Source: Dechloromonas hankyongensis
Lineage (GTDB): Bacteria; Pseudomonadota; Gammaproteobacteria; Burkholderiales; Rhodocyclaceae
Reading direction: 5' to 3'
DNA: 64,000 bases
Assembly (NCBI RefSeq): GCF_022012295.1
Contig: NZ_JAKLTN010000001.1
Location: 1,116,001-1,180,000, forward strand
Shown here: positions 47,337-55,477 of the stretch, piece by piece
How positions within the stretch are numbered: position 1 is the first letter of the stretch
Layout of the letters: every line of letters starts with the position of its first letter
Notes under the pieces: generated by a model
Databases searched by the model: none
The model's input: only the letters and a program-made list of their open reading frames with translations
What the model was told of the DNA's origin: nothing
Position numbers and translations under genes: made by a program

Positions 47337-47467
47337 GCACCGGACAGTCGGCGCTTCCTTAAAAGAGGATTGTATTTTCGGGTTGAATTCCTACTGTGCG
47401 CCGCAGTAGTCGAGGGATCATGCCCTGGTTCGGCCAGAAGCGGCCTGGCAATATGCGATATGATTGA

Positions 47468-47947
47468 ATGGCGACTAATGATATTTTCTTAAGACCTTCA
47501 ATGGAAATTCTCGTAAACGACAGGAAAAGGAGGGGCTTAAATGCGAAATGGGCAATCTTGGTTATTGTCGCTATAGGTTTGTTTGCCTCGGTGATGCAAC
47601 GGGATATTCCTCGTGTTGCAGAAATCCCGTTGACCCCTCTCAAGGGCACTTTGGATGACCCCTTCAAAGCTTATGCCCGCAAGCGTTTGGCACTGCTCGA
47701 TGACAAGAGGGAGGTTATCTCATCTTGTCATCGTGATTATTGCGGTTACCCTGAAATGGGAAGCGACAAAGGGAAAAGCGCAGTTTTCTGGATTCAAGAC
47801 AACCAAGTTTTCAAGATAGAAGTGGATGGCATTGTAAGAGTGGATGAGGCGACAATTATTGCTAGGCGCGATGGGCAGAGGCTTTTGCCTATTTTTATCG
47901 TTGCGATTGGAAGCATTCTCGCAATCGCAACTAGCGTTTTCATGTAA
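47468..47947 (+). CDS. Orphan membrane protein from an AT-richer patch
   Basis: 159 aa, starting ATG at 47468 (alternative in-frame ATG 47501). One N-terminal membrane helix (WAILVIVAIGLFASVM) and one at the C-terminus (LLPIFIVAIGSILAIATSVF), with a soluble domain between them (AYARKRLALLDDKREVISSC, YCGYPEMGSDKGKSAVFWIQ). Two Cys in SCHRDYCGYP. Base composition and codon use are clearly AT-richer than the neighbours, so recent transfer is likely. No family recognised and no clear RBS. Confidence 0.55.
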   Translation: MATNDIFLRPSMEILVNDRKRRGLNAKWAILVIVAIGLFASVMQRDIPRVAEIPLTPLKGTLDDPFKAYARKRLALLDDKREVISSCHRDYCGYPEMGSDKGKSAVFWIQDNQVFKIEVDGIVRVDEATIIARRDGQRLLPIFIVAIGSILAIATSVFM

Positions 47948-48028
47948 TGGCATTGCTCGAAATGGACGAGCATCAAGTGGCTGCTTAGGGGGGCGGATTC
48001 AACCGTTTCCCGTGATGCAACCGTTAAC

Positions 48029-48061
48029 TTGATGCGATGCAATACGCTTTTGTCGCATCAA
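48029..48061. repeat. 9-bp inverted repeat between orphan gene and porin
   Basis: TTGATGCGA (48029-48037) and TCGCATCAA (48053-48061) are exact complements with a 15-bp spacer, 19 bp past the stop of the porin on the minus strand. It may be a terminator remnant, an operator, or the edge of the transferred patch. Confidence 0.45.
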
Positions 48062-48080
48062 CCATCAAATACGGATACCC

Positions 48081-49397
48081 CTAAAACTCGGTGTGCAGCC
48101 TGAGCGACAGCACGTTGGCCGGGCCGCGGTCGGCGTTGTAGGCCGGGTTCTCGATGTGCTGGTAATCGGCGGTCAGCCACAGGCTGCGCATGGCTTTCCA
48201 GCTGTAGTAGGTCTCGAAGATGTGTTCCGGGCTGTAGCCCAGCTTGCCGTCGCCGATGAAGAAGGAAATGCCGCCCTTGGCCAGGTAGTCGCGCCGCTCG
48301 TTGGAGATGGTGTTGCGTATCCAGGCGATGCCGAAGGTGTCGTCTGGCCGGTTCCAGCGGCCGCCCTTGAGCGACAGGCCGGTGGCGAAGGAGCCGTCGG
48401 CCTCGGTGAAGGCGTAGGTTTCGGTACGGCCGTCGGCGTGCATGGTGCGCAGGAACCAGCCGAGATCGTCGGCGATTTCCTGTTCCAGGTTGAGGCCGAA
48501 GCCGTACTTGATCCGCTCGCCGTTGCGGACGTTGTTGATGGCTTGCGGATCGGCACCCGGATTGGCGTCCAGCCAGGCGCTGGCGTCGCTGTAGGCGGCG
48601 GTCCGGGCGCGGTTGCGGAAGGCGAGCAGGCGGACCTTGCCGGGACGTTCGGCGATGCGGTGGGCGTGCTCGATTTCCAGTTGGTCGCCGTAATGGCGGA
48701 CGATGTGGTAGTCGACATCCTTGCCGTTCGGCGTCGTCGGGCCGGTCATCCGCCCGAAGCGCAGCACCCAGTCGCCCTGGTACCACTCGGCGGCAAAGCC
48801 CCAGCCGAAGCCGCGGGCGTCTGCCGCGTAGTCGAAGGCGGTATGCGCCATGTTGCTCCAGTTCTGGAACTGGGTGCGCGGGTCCTTGGCGTAGGCGTTG
48901 TCGTCGAAGATGTCGAGGGTCGAGAAATTGCCGACGGTCAGCACGACGCGATCCTTGGCAACGCGGCCGGCCATCTGGTTGAACTCGGATTCCTGGTATT
49001 CGGTTTCGTCGCCCAGGCCCCAGGTCTGGCGCAGGAACAGGCGCTGCCGATAGGCGCGGATGCTGTTGCCCGAAACGCGGGTCGCCTCGCCGTTGGTGAA
49101 GCCGCCCAGGCCGGTCAGCCCGGACATCGGGTCGCCCTGGCCGGCCTCGACGTTCAGATAGACCTCGCCACCCTTCCACAGGCGGGCGCCGAGAAAGGCG
49201 GTGGACGTGAAGGTGTAGCTGCTCTCGCCGCCGGACAACAGGCTATTGGTGCCGCTGTAGGCGGCATGAAAGCTCTTCGACTTCTGCGAAACGTAGGTGG
49301 CCTGGCCCTTGAGTTGCCAGTCTTCCCGCACTTCTTCGGCGGCATGGACAGCCATCGCGGCGGTCAGGGCGAGGAGGAGGGCGGAGCGCTGGAACAT
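48081..49397 (-). CDS. OprB-type outer-membrane porin with Pho-box promoter
   Basis: 438 aa, signal MFQRSALLLALTAAMAVHA. The beta-barrel shows OprB-family landmarks: RLFLRQTWGLG, GNFSTLDIFDDNAYAKDPRT, QFQNWSNMAHTAFDYAADAR and GFGWGFAAEWYQGDW, and the last residue is Phe (LHTEF) as in most porins. OprB porins pass sugars, but a Pho box with perfect TATAAT lies upstream, so the likely role is nutrient uptake during phosphate limitation, possibly of phosphate esters. It is not an OprP/OprO polyphosphate porin by sequence. Confidence 0.88.
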   Translation of the reverse strand: MFQRSALLLALTAAMAVHAAEEVREDWQLKGQATYVSQKSKSFHAAYSGTNSLLSGGESSYTFTSTAFLGARLWKGGEVYLNVEAGQGDPMSGLTGLGGFTNGEATRVSGNSIRAYRQRLFLRQTWGLGDETEYQESEFNQMAGRVAKDRVVLTVGNFSTLDIFDDNAYAKDPRTQFQNWSNMAHTAFDYAADARGFGWGFAAEWYQGDWVLRFGRMTGPTTPNGKDVDYHIVRHYGDQLEIEHAHRIAERPGKVRLLAFRNRARTAAYSDASAWLDANPGADPQAINNVRNGERIKYGFGLNLEQEIADDLGWFLRTMHADGRTETYAFTEADGSFATGLSLKGGRWNRPDDTFGIAWIRNTISNERRDYLAKGGISFFIGDGKLGYSPEHIFETYYSWKAMRSLWLTADYQHIENPAYNADRGPANVLSLRLHTEF

Positions 49398-49442
49398 GGG
49401 ACGGGCGGGCTGGCGGGAAACGGCGAATTATAGGCGGCCGAC

Positions 49443-49460
49443 GTGACAGCCGGGTGACAA
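49443..49460 (-). promoter_or_regulatory. Pho box before the OprB-type porin
   Basis: Minus strand TTGTCACCCGGCTGTCAC: repeats TTGTCAC and CTGTCAC with 4-bp CCGG spacer, as at pstS. Ten bp further is a perfect -10 hexamer TATAAT (49432-49427), and the start codon follows after a leader of about 20-25 nt. Confidence 0.88.
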
Positions 49461-49463
49461 AAG

Positions 49464-49481
49464 CTGTCATCAGCGCGTAGC
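49464..49481 (+). promoter_or_regulatory. Weak divergent Pho-box-like site before the second glycosyltransferase
   Basis: CTGTCATCAGCGCGTAGC: the first 7-mer is perfect, the second (GCGTAGC) has three mismatches. Ten bp further is TAGTCT (49492-49497) as a poor -10. The shared spacing supports, but does not prove, PhoB control in this direction as well. Confidence 0.45.
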
Positions 49482-49517
49482 GATGGCCGGCTAGTCTGGC
49501 GGCAAACAGGAGCCGCC

Positions 49518-50681
49518 ATGCACGCATCGAATCCGCTCACGAATTCACTCGCGAATTCCCTCGATATCGCCGTCGTGACCGAGACCTTTCCTCCCGAAAT
49601 CAACGGTGTCGCCATGACCATCGGCCGTCTGGTCGGCGGCCTGCGCGAACGCGGCCACCGGGTTCGTGTCATCCGCCCGCGCCAGGGGCAGGCCGATGCC
49701 GACAGCGAACACGAGCTGGCCCTGCCCGGTTTTCCGCTGCCCGGCTATCCCGGCCTGCGCTTCGGCTTGCCGGCCGGCCGCCGGCTGCGCAAGGAATGGC
49801 ACCCGCGCCGGCCCGACCTGGTGCATGTGGTGACCGAGGGGCCGCTCGGCTGGTCGGCCGTCAATGCGGCGCGCCAGCTGGGGATACCGGTCACCTCCGG
49901 TTTCCACACCAATTTCGACCGCTACAGCGTGCATTACGGCCTGGGCTGGATGCGACCGGCGGTGGCCGCCTATCTGCGCACCCTGCATCGGCGGACGCGG
50001 GCGACCATGGTGCCGACCGCCGCCCTGGCCGCCGATCTCGCCGGCGAGGGGCTGAGCGGCGTGCGCGTCGTTGGCCGCGGCGTCGATACTCAGCTGTTCG
50101 ATCCGCAGCGGCGCAGCAGTGAATTGCGTGCCAGCTGGGCGGCGCCCGACGCGGCGCCGGTCTGTCTGTACGTCGGCCGCATGGCGCCGGAGAAGAATCT
50201 GCAACTGGTCGAGCGGGCTTTTGAAGCGATCATCCGGCAGCATCCGCTGGCCACCATGGTCTGGGTCGGCGACGGGCCGGCGGCGAAGCAGCTGGCCAGC
50301 GATCATCCGGATCATCGTTTCGCCGGCATGCGCACCGGCACCGATCTCGCGGCGCATTACGCCAGCGCCGACCTGTTCCTCTTCCCCAGCCTGACCGAAA
50401 CCTATGGCAACGTGGTGGCCGAGGCGATGGCCAGCGGCCTGCCCGTGCTCGCCTATCGCAGTGCGGCGGCGGCCGAATTGATCGTTGATGGCGAGAATGG
50501 CCGGCTGGTGCCGCCGGGCGACGAGGTTGGCTATGTCGAGCTTGCCGTCGGCATGGTGGCGGCCACCCTGAACCGGGAGCGCCTGGGCGTCGCGGCCCGG
50601 CAATCGATGCTGGCCCACCGCTGGTCGGTGGTGGTCGAGCGTTTCGAGGCGGTGGTGCGTGAAGCGCTGGGCAAGGGCTAG
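49518..50681 (+). CDS. GT4 glycosyltransferase (MgtA/SQD2-like), probable glycolipid enzyme
   Basis: 387 aa, start ATG at 49518 with AGGAG 6 bp upstream. GT-B motifs: LDIAVVTETFPPEINGVAMT, SGFHTNFDRYSVHYGLGWM (acceptor side), LYVGRMAPEKNLQLVERAFE and FPSLTETYGNVVAEAMASGL (E-x7-E). The FHTNF and SLTETYGNV forms are typical of diacylglycerol glycosyltransferases in phosphate-limited bacteria. Divergent from the porin, with a shared control region. Together with plcP/agt it would give a two-step glycolipid pathway; enzymatic order is unknown. Confidence 0.82.
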   Translation: MHASNPLTNSLANSLDIAVVTETFPPEINGVAMTIGRLVGGLRERGHRVRVIRPRQGQADADSEHELALPGFPLPGYPGLRFGLPAGRRLRKEWHPRRPDLVHVVTEGPLGWSAVNAARQLGIPVTSGFHTNFDRYSVHYGLGWMRPAVAAYLRTLHRRTRATMVPTAALAADLAGEGLSGVRVVGRGVDTQLFDPQRRSSELRASWAAPDAAPVCLYVGRMAPEKNLQLVERAFEAIIRQHPLATMVWVGDGPAAKQLASDHPDHRFAGMRTGTDLAAHYASADLFLFPSLTETYGNVVAEAMASGLPVLAYRSAAAAELIVDGENGRLVPPGDEVGYVELAVGMVAATLNRERLGVAARQSMLAHRWSVVVERFEAVVREALGKG

Positions 50682-50706
50682 GGCGGATTCACCCTGGCAG
50701 CCGGAC

Positions 50707-51081
50707 CTAGGGGAACATGCTTTCCAGGCGCTGCTGCAGGGCGAGCGGGGTGAAGGGCTTGACGATATAGCCGGCGGCGCCGCATTGCATGGCGTCGAGC
50801 ACGTTGGCGCGCTGTCCTTCGGCGGTGATCATCAGAAACGGAATGTGCGCCAGCTGCTCGTCGGCCTTGACCGCCTGCAGCAGTGAGATGCCGTCCATTT
50901 CCGGCATGTACCAGTCGGAAATGATGAGCCCGATCTTCTTGTATTCCTTCAGCTTGGCCAGCGCCAGCAGACCGTTGCCGGCTTGATGGATTTCGGTGAA
51001 CCCGGCGCGCTTGAGGACTTCGACCACGACGCTGCGCATGGAGGCGTAATCGTCGACGACTAGTGCTGCGGGTTTTGCCAT
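50707..51081 (-). CDS. Stand-alone CheY-like response regulator
   Basis: 124 aa from the ATG at 51081. A complete receiver domain: acidic pair VVDDYAS, phospho-Asp in IISDWYMPEMDG, Thr in LMITAEG, Lys in IVKPFTPLAL. No output domain. CheY-type sequence (HQAGNGLLALAKL) is close to chemotaxis regulators, but no che gene is in the window. Confidence 0.9.
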   Translation of the reverse strand: MAKPAALVVDDYASMRSVVVEVLKRAGFTEIHQAGNGLLALAKLKEYKKIGLIISDWYMPEMDGISLLQAVKADEQLAHIPFLMITAEGQRANVLDAMQCGAAGYIVKPFTPLALQQRLESMFP

Positions 51082-51136
51082 GTCTGAATCTGTTGGGGAA
51101 TGTGCTATTGGCATTGTCGCGGTCTGGCTGCAGATG

Positions 51137-51769
51137 TCAATCGGTTTGGGCGTCAGAAGGCCGGTGGTGGCGGATTTCCACCAGTTCCCTGCCGTCGCCG
51201 TAGCCGGTCAGGATGCGGCGCACCCGATCCTGCCACAGTTGGCCGAACAGTTTGATGCTCTCCTGACCGGCTATGCCGTGCAGAATCTGCGGCAGCAGTT
51301 CGCCCATGCGCGGATCGCCGGCGACGCTCTGCAGGCGGACGATGCTGTCCACGCTGGCACCGGTATCGCGCCGGGTCAGGCGGATGCCGGCGACGCCGGC
51401 CACGCCGAAGGCGAGCAGGTTGCGCCGCCCGTAGCGGCCGCCCAATCCCTTGAATCCACCGGCGCCGGCGGCCCCGGTGAGCAGGGTGGCGATGCTGGCG
51501 ATGACGCCGGCGACGCCGTCGTCGACCGTCTCGGCCAGCGCCACGGCAATCTCCCCGCGCACCGGCGTTGCGTCGCCATACAGGGCGCGCAGGCCATGCA
51601 CGGTCGCCAGCCAGGCGCCAGCGACGGTCGGGCAGGAATGGCCGGCCAGTTTGACCGCATCGGCGAAGTGATAGTCGATCAGGCCGCCTTGCGCGGCGCC
51701 GAGCAATTCGGCCAGCGGGTCGTACAGCGTGATGGCGGGAGCCTGGGAAAAAAATTCGGGCAGTTGCAT
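51137..51769 (-). CDS. FmdE-domain protein
   Basis: 210 aa. Sequence features of the FmdE/formylmethanofuran dehydrogenase subunit E fold: LIDYHFADAVKLAGHSCPTV with the Cys46-containing AGHSCPTVAGAWLAT motif, and RLTRRDTGASVDSIVRLQSV. The C-terminal zinc-finger part of archaeal FmdE is absent. Such proteins occur in organisms without methanogenesis and have no settled function. RBS is AGGAGATCGCC. It stands alone between the CheY-like gene and the glyoxalase. Confidence 0.78.
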   Translation of the reverse strand: MQLPEFFSQAPAITLYDPLAELLGAAQGGLIDYHFADAVKLAGHSCPTVAGAWLATVHGLRALYGDATPVRGEIAVALAETVDDGVAGVIASIATLLTGAAGAGGFKGLGGRYGRRNLLAFGVAGVAGIRLTRRDTGASVDSIVRLQSVAGDPRMGELLPQILHGIAGQESIKLFGQLWQDRVRRILTGYGDGRELVEIRHHRPSDAQTD

Positions 51770-51924
51770 GGCGATCTCCTTTGCGCGGGATTGTGCCCGG
51801 AGGGTAGTTCCCGCGCCTTGATCTTCATCGCCCGACGAGTGAATTCAGTTTGTCCCAAGTCGACCGGCGGGAATGTCAAAATGGCAGGACTGTCCTATTC
51901 ACAAAACCATAAAGGAATCCCCCG

Positions 51925-52341
51925 ATGAAATACCTGCATACGATGGTGCGCGTGCGCGACCTGGAAGCATCGCTGCGTTTTTACGAAGCCCTCGGGCTGC
52001 GCGAAGTCCGGCGCACCGAACACCAGCAAGGACGCTTCACCCTGGTCTTCCTGGCCGCCCCGGGCGACGAAAGCGCGCAACTGGAACTGACCTACAACTG
52101 GGACCCGGAAGATTACGGCAGTGCCCGTAACTTTGGCCACGTCGCCTATGCGGTCGACGACATCTACGCGATGTGCGAGCGCCTGCAACAGGCCGGCATC
52201 GTCATCAATCGCCCGCCGCGCGACGGGCGCATGGCTTTCGTGCGTTCCCCGGACCTGATTTCCATCGAGTTGCTGCAGCGCGGCGAGGCCTTGCCGCCGT
52301 GCGAGCCGTGGGTATCGATGCCCAACGTCGGCGTCTGGTAG
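51925..52341 (+). CDS. gloA: Lactoylglutathione lyase-like glyoxalase
   Basis: 138 aa, VOC-fold metalloenzyme. Metal-binding and structural motifs: [60 protein letters not shown] and [19 protein letters not shown] with the last Glu as ligand. It matches proteobacterial glyoxalase I (about 135 aa) well; the enzyme isomerises the methylglyoxal-glutathione adduct. Strong RBS AAAGGAATCCCCCG. Confidence 0.9.
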   Translation: MKYLHTMVRVRDLEASLRFYEALGLREVRRTEHQQGRFTLVFLAAPGDESAQLELTYNWDPEDYGSARNFGHVAYAVDDIYAMCERLQQAGIVINRPPRDGRMAFVRSPDLISIELLQRGEALPPCEPWVSMPNVGVW

Positions 52342-52377
52342 CCGCCGGCCGCTGATCCGTAAAGCGCTTGCGCCCGT

Positions 52378-52402
52378 TCGCCCCGCCGTTACAGGCGGGC
52401 GA
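52378..52402. terminator. Hairpin between gloA and the tad locus
   Basis: TCGCCCCGCC / GGCGGGCGA pair with one bulged C and loop GTTACA; the stem overlaps the stop codon of the TadD-like gene. It probably terminates both convergent units; the T-run is poor. Confidence 0.5.
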
Positions 52403-53480
52403 GGGGCGGTTTGTCCTTGGGCGCCATGCCGGCCGGCGCTGTCGCGTCTCGGCCGAGCGCGATCCGGATGTCCGAGCGCGGACGGGGCTTGATCGCCGCG
52501 ACGACCCGCGCCGCCAAGCCGAGGCGGGCGTTCAGGGCACGCGCGGCCGGCTCGTGGCCGGGCTGGTATTCGACCACGCTTTCCTGCAGCCGGAAGGAGC
52601 CGAGATTGGTGACGCGGCTCACCGGGATGCCGTCGGCTTTCAACTGCGCGCGAAAGTTCCGGGCGAAGCGGGGAATGCCGTTGCCGTTCGAGACCTCGAT
52701 GTGCAGCGCCGAAAAATCCACGGGACTTGCCGCGGCACTCGCCGATTCGCTTGTTTCCGGCTGCGCGACAACAGGAGCCGCTTCCGTCGCCGGGCTGGGC
52801 GGGATGGCGGCCGGCTCGCCAACGGCTGCGTTGTCACTGCTGCCCGCGGCCAGCGCCGGAACTGACGGCAGGGTGGCGACGGCCACCCTGATCGTTTCGC
52901 TGTCGCCAGGCGAAGCCGGCAGCGCAACAGCCTGCGCGCCGGGCAGGGTCTCCGGCAGCTGGTCGAACTGGCGGGCGGCGATGGTGGCGGTCAATGCCGG
53001 GTCGGGACGCAGGCTGGCCAGCTGCTGCAGATTGCGCCAGGCGCGTTCGTATCCGGGGTCGCGGCGCAGGGCCTGGTACAGCTCGGCGTAGGCGGCGACC
53101 GGGCGGCCTTGCAAATGGTAGGCGTAGCCGAGGTTGCTGTGCAGGTAGGCAGCATCGGGGGCCAGGGCGACGGCCTGGGCGAAGCTGGCGGCGGCGCGCT
53201 CCAGTTCGCCACGTTCGGCATACAGGCTGCCCAGCGCATTGAGCGCGTCGATGTGCCCGGCGTCGAGCGCCGTCGCCCGCTGGTAGGCTTCTTCGGCCAG
53301 CGCCAGCCGGTTCTGGCCGTGGAAGTAGCGGCCGAGTTGGTAGTAGGATGCCGCGCTTTCCGCGCTGTGGCGCACCGACAGAGTGGGCCGGACATCGAGC
53401 TTGGCGCGGGAGTTGTCGGTGGTGGTGCATGCCGTAGCGAGCGCGGCGCTCAGGGCGACAACGGATAGGCGCAGTTTCAT
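52389..53480 (-). CDS. tadD: TadD-like TPR lipoprotein with LytR C-terminal domain
   Basis: 363 aa. Lipoprotein signal VVALSAALATACTTTDN (Cys18). Two to three TPR units cover about 45-150 (ASYYQLGRYFHGQNRLALAE, HIDALNALGSLYAERGELER, AYLHSNLGYAYHLQGRPVAA). A linker rich in Ala/Pro is followed by a LytR_C-type domain (about 260-345, DFSALHIEVSNGNGIPRFAR). TadD proteins dock the secretin in Flp pilus systems. Last gene of the tad run, 25 bp after tadC. Confidence 0.85.
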   Translation of the reverse strand: MKLRLSVVALSAALATACTTTDNSRAKLDVRPTLSVRHSAESAASYYQLGRYFHGQNRLALAEEAYQRATALDAGHIDALNALGSLYAERGELERAAASFAQAVALAPDAAYLHSNLGYAYHLQGRPVAAYAELYQALRRDPGYERAWRNLQQLASLRPDPALTATIAARQFDQLPETLPGAQAVALPASPGDSETIRVAVATLPSVPALAAGSSDNAAVGEPAAIPPSPATEAAPVVAQPETSESASAAASPVDFSALHIEVSNGNGIPRFARNFRAQLKADGIPVSRVTNLGSFRLQESVVEYQPGHEPAARALNARLGLAARVVAAIKPRPRSDIRIALGRDATAPAGMAPKDKPPLARL

Positions 53481-53505
53481 GGCGACTCCTTTAATGGCTG
53501 CCGGG

Positions 53506-54447
53506 TCAATTGCCGCCGCTCATGGTCGGCAGCAGCACGCGGTAGATCTGGATGAAGGCCGGGCCGAGCAGGACCAGCATCAGGGCCGGGAAGATGCAGA
53601 AAATCAGTGGGAAGAGCAGCTTCAGCGCGATCTTTGCCGCCGCTTCCTCGGCACGTTGCCGGCGCTTGGTGCGCAGCATCTCGGAATGGACGCGCAGCGC
53701 GGCGGCGATGCTGGTGCCGAAGCGTTCGGCCTGGATCATGATCGCCACCCAGGTTTCCACCTCCTCGACGCCGGCTCGCGCCGCCAGGTTGCGCAGGGCG
53801 CGCTCGCGGTCGTTGCCGGCGCGCAGTTCTAGCCCGACCAGGCCGAGTTCCTCGCTGAGCACTTCGCTCTTGTGCGCGATGTCGCCGGCCACCCGGTTCA
53901 GCGCCGCCTCGATGCCGAGGCCGGCCTCGACGCAGACGGTCATCAGGTCCAGGGCGTCGGGAAAGGTCTCGAAAATTTCGCGCTGGCGGACCATGACCAT
54001 GCGCGACAGGATGAAATTGGGCAGGTAGTAGCCGAATGCGGCGACGACGATCAGGATCAGCAGCGTGCCGTTGAGGCCGGGCATGGCCTCCGTCACGAAC
54101 AGGCCGAGGTAGGCGCCGAGCGGCAGGCCAATGGCGAGCAGCGACTTGGCGCCGAAGTAGATGAGTGGCGCCGAGGCGCTGCGCTGGCCGGCATTCATGA
54201 AACGGATGCGCAGCCCGGATTTTTCCCAGCCTTCCTCCGGTGTCGACAATTTGCCGAAGCGGGCGGTCACGCCGCTTGCCCGTCCGAACCACGAACGGCC
54301 GGCCGTGCTGCGCCCGCCGGCTGCCGGCACGATGTTGTGCAGGCGTTCGCGGGTGGCGTTGGGGGCCAGGAAGGCCATGCCCACCGCGGCAAGCCCGAAG
54401 GCGGACAGGAAGACGAGAATCAGGAAAGCGATCTGCATGGAATTCAT
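53506..54447 (-). CDS. tadC: Tad pilus inner-membrane protein TadC
   Basis: 313 aa from the ATG at 54447 (AGGAG RBS); the in-frame TTG upstream is not needed. T2SSF fold with three to four membrane segments; conserved TadC features EIFETFPDALDLMTVCVEAG and ERFGTSIAAALRVHSEMLRTK. It pairs with TadB around the TadA ATPase. Confidence 0.9.
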   Translation of the reverse strand: MNSMQIAFLILVFLSAFGLAAVGMAFLAPNATRERLHNIVPAAGGRSTAGRSWFGRASGVTARFGKLSTPEEGWEKSGLRIRFMNAGQRSASAPLIYFGAKSLLAIGLPLGAYLGLFVTEAMPGLNGTLLILIVVAAFGYYLPNFILSRMVMVRQREIFETFPDALDLMTVCVEAGLGIEAALNRVAGDIAHKSEVLSEELGLVGLELRAGNDRERALRNLAARAGVEEVETWVAIMIQAERFGTSIAAALRVHSEMLRTKRRQRAEEAAAKIALKLLFPLIFCIFPALMLVLLGPAFIQIYRVLLPTMSGGN

Positions 54448-54483
54448 TTGGCGAGACTCCTGCAAGGGTGGAAGGGCGGCGGG

Positions 54484-55461
54484 TCAGACCCGGATCTTGA
54501 CGATGCGGGTCATCCACCAGATGCCGAAAGCCATGGTGAACAAGGCGCCGTAGATCAATTTGAGGCCGGTCGCGTCGGTCCATAGCACGGTCATGAAGCC
54601 GGGATTGACCAGGTTGATGACCAGCGCGGCGCCGAAGGGCAGCAGCGAGAGCACCCACGCCGACAGCTTGCCCTCGGCCGACAGGGTGCGGATTTCGCCC
54701 TGCAGCTTGATGCGCGAACGAATGATGGCGCTGATGTTGTCGAGCAGCTCGGCCAGGTTGCCGCCGGTTTCGCGCTGGATGAGCAGGGCGACGACGAAAT
54801 ACTGCAGGTCGGTGCTCGGTACCCGCGTCAGGAGGTTGCGCAGGGCATTCTCCAGCGCCACGCCGTAGTTGATCTCGTCGAAGATGGTGCGGAATTCGCC
54901 GCCCACCGGGTCGGCCATTTCGTCGCCGACCATGCTCAGCGCCGTCGGGAAGGCGTGGCCGGCGCGCAGGGCGCGGCCCATCAGGTCGATGGCGTCGGGC
55001 AGCTGATTTTCGATGCGTTGCAGGCGTTTGGTCCGGGCACGCAGCACGTACAGCACGGGCAGGGTGCCGAGGATGGCGGCTAGGGCGAGGCCGACCAGCA
55101 CGCCGCGTCCGAGCAGGATGGGGAGCAACAGGCCAGCCGCCGCCAGCCCCAGCGTCAGGCCGAGTAGCTGGCTGACCGACAGCGTCAGCCCGGACTGCAT
55201 CAGGATGCGGTCCAAGGTATGCACCCGCGGCAGGCTGAGCAGCAGGCGGTGCAGCCCGGCCGACTTGCTCAGCGAGCGCTGCTTGAGGATGGTCAGGTGC
55301 TCGGCGGCATGGCCGCCGGCCGACGCCGCGCGCAGGCGCCGTTCGAGACGCCGCGCCTCGGGGCCGCGGCGGTCCGTCCACCAGATGAAACCGCCCTCGA
55401 GGCCGAGGACCACCGCCACGAACACGGTGACGGCGAAGAGCAGGAAGATCGAGTCGTACAT
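54484..55461 (-). CDS. tadB: Tad pilus inner-membrane protein TadB
   Basis: 325 aa from the ATG at 55461 (GGGAG RBS); the longer frame upstream overlaps tadA and is rejected. T2SSF domain with LPDAIDLMGRALRAGHAFPT and QYFVVALLIQRETGGNLAEL. Membrane segments at the N-terminus and near the end (AWVLSLLPFGAALVINLVN). Confidence 0.93.
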   Translation of the reverse strand: MYDSIFLLFAVTVFVAVVLGLEGGFIWWTDRRGPEARRLERRLRAASAGGHAAEHLTILKQRSLSKSAGLHRLLLSLPRVHTLDRILMQSGLTLSVSQLLGLTLGLAAAGLLLPILLGRGVLVGLALAAILGTLPVLYVLRARTKRLQRIENQLPDAIDLMGRALRAGHAFPTALSMVGDEMADPVGGEFRTIFDEINYGVALENALRNLLTRVPSTDLQYFVVALLIQRETGGNLAELLDNISAIIRSRIKLQGEIRTLSAEGKLSAWVLSLLPFGAALVINLVNPGFMTVLWTDATGLKLIYGALFTMAFGIWWMTRIVKIRV

Positions 55462-55477
55462 GGCCTGGGCTCCCGTC

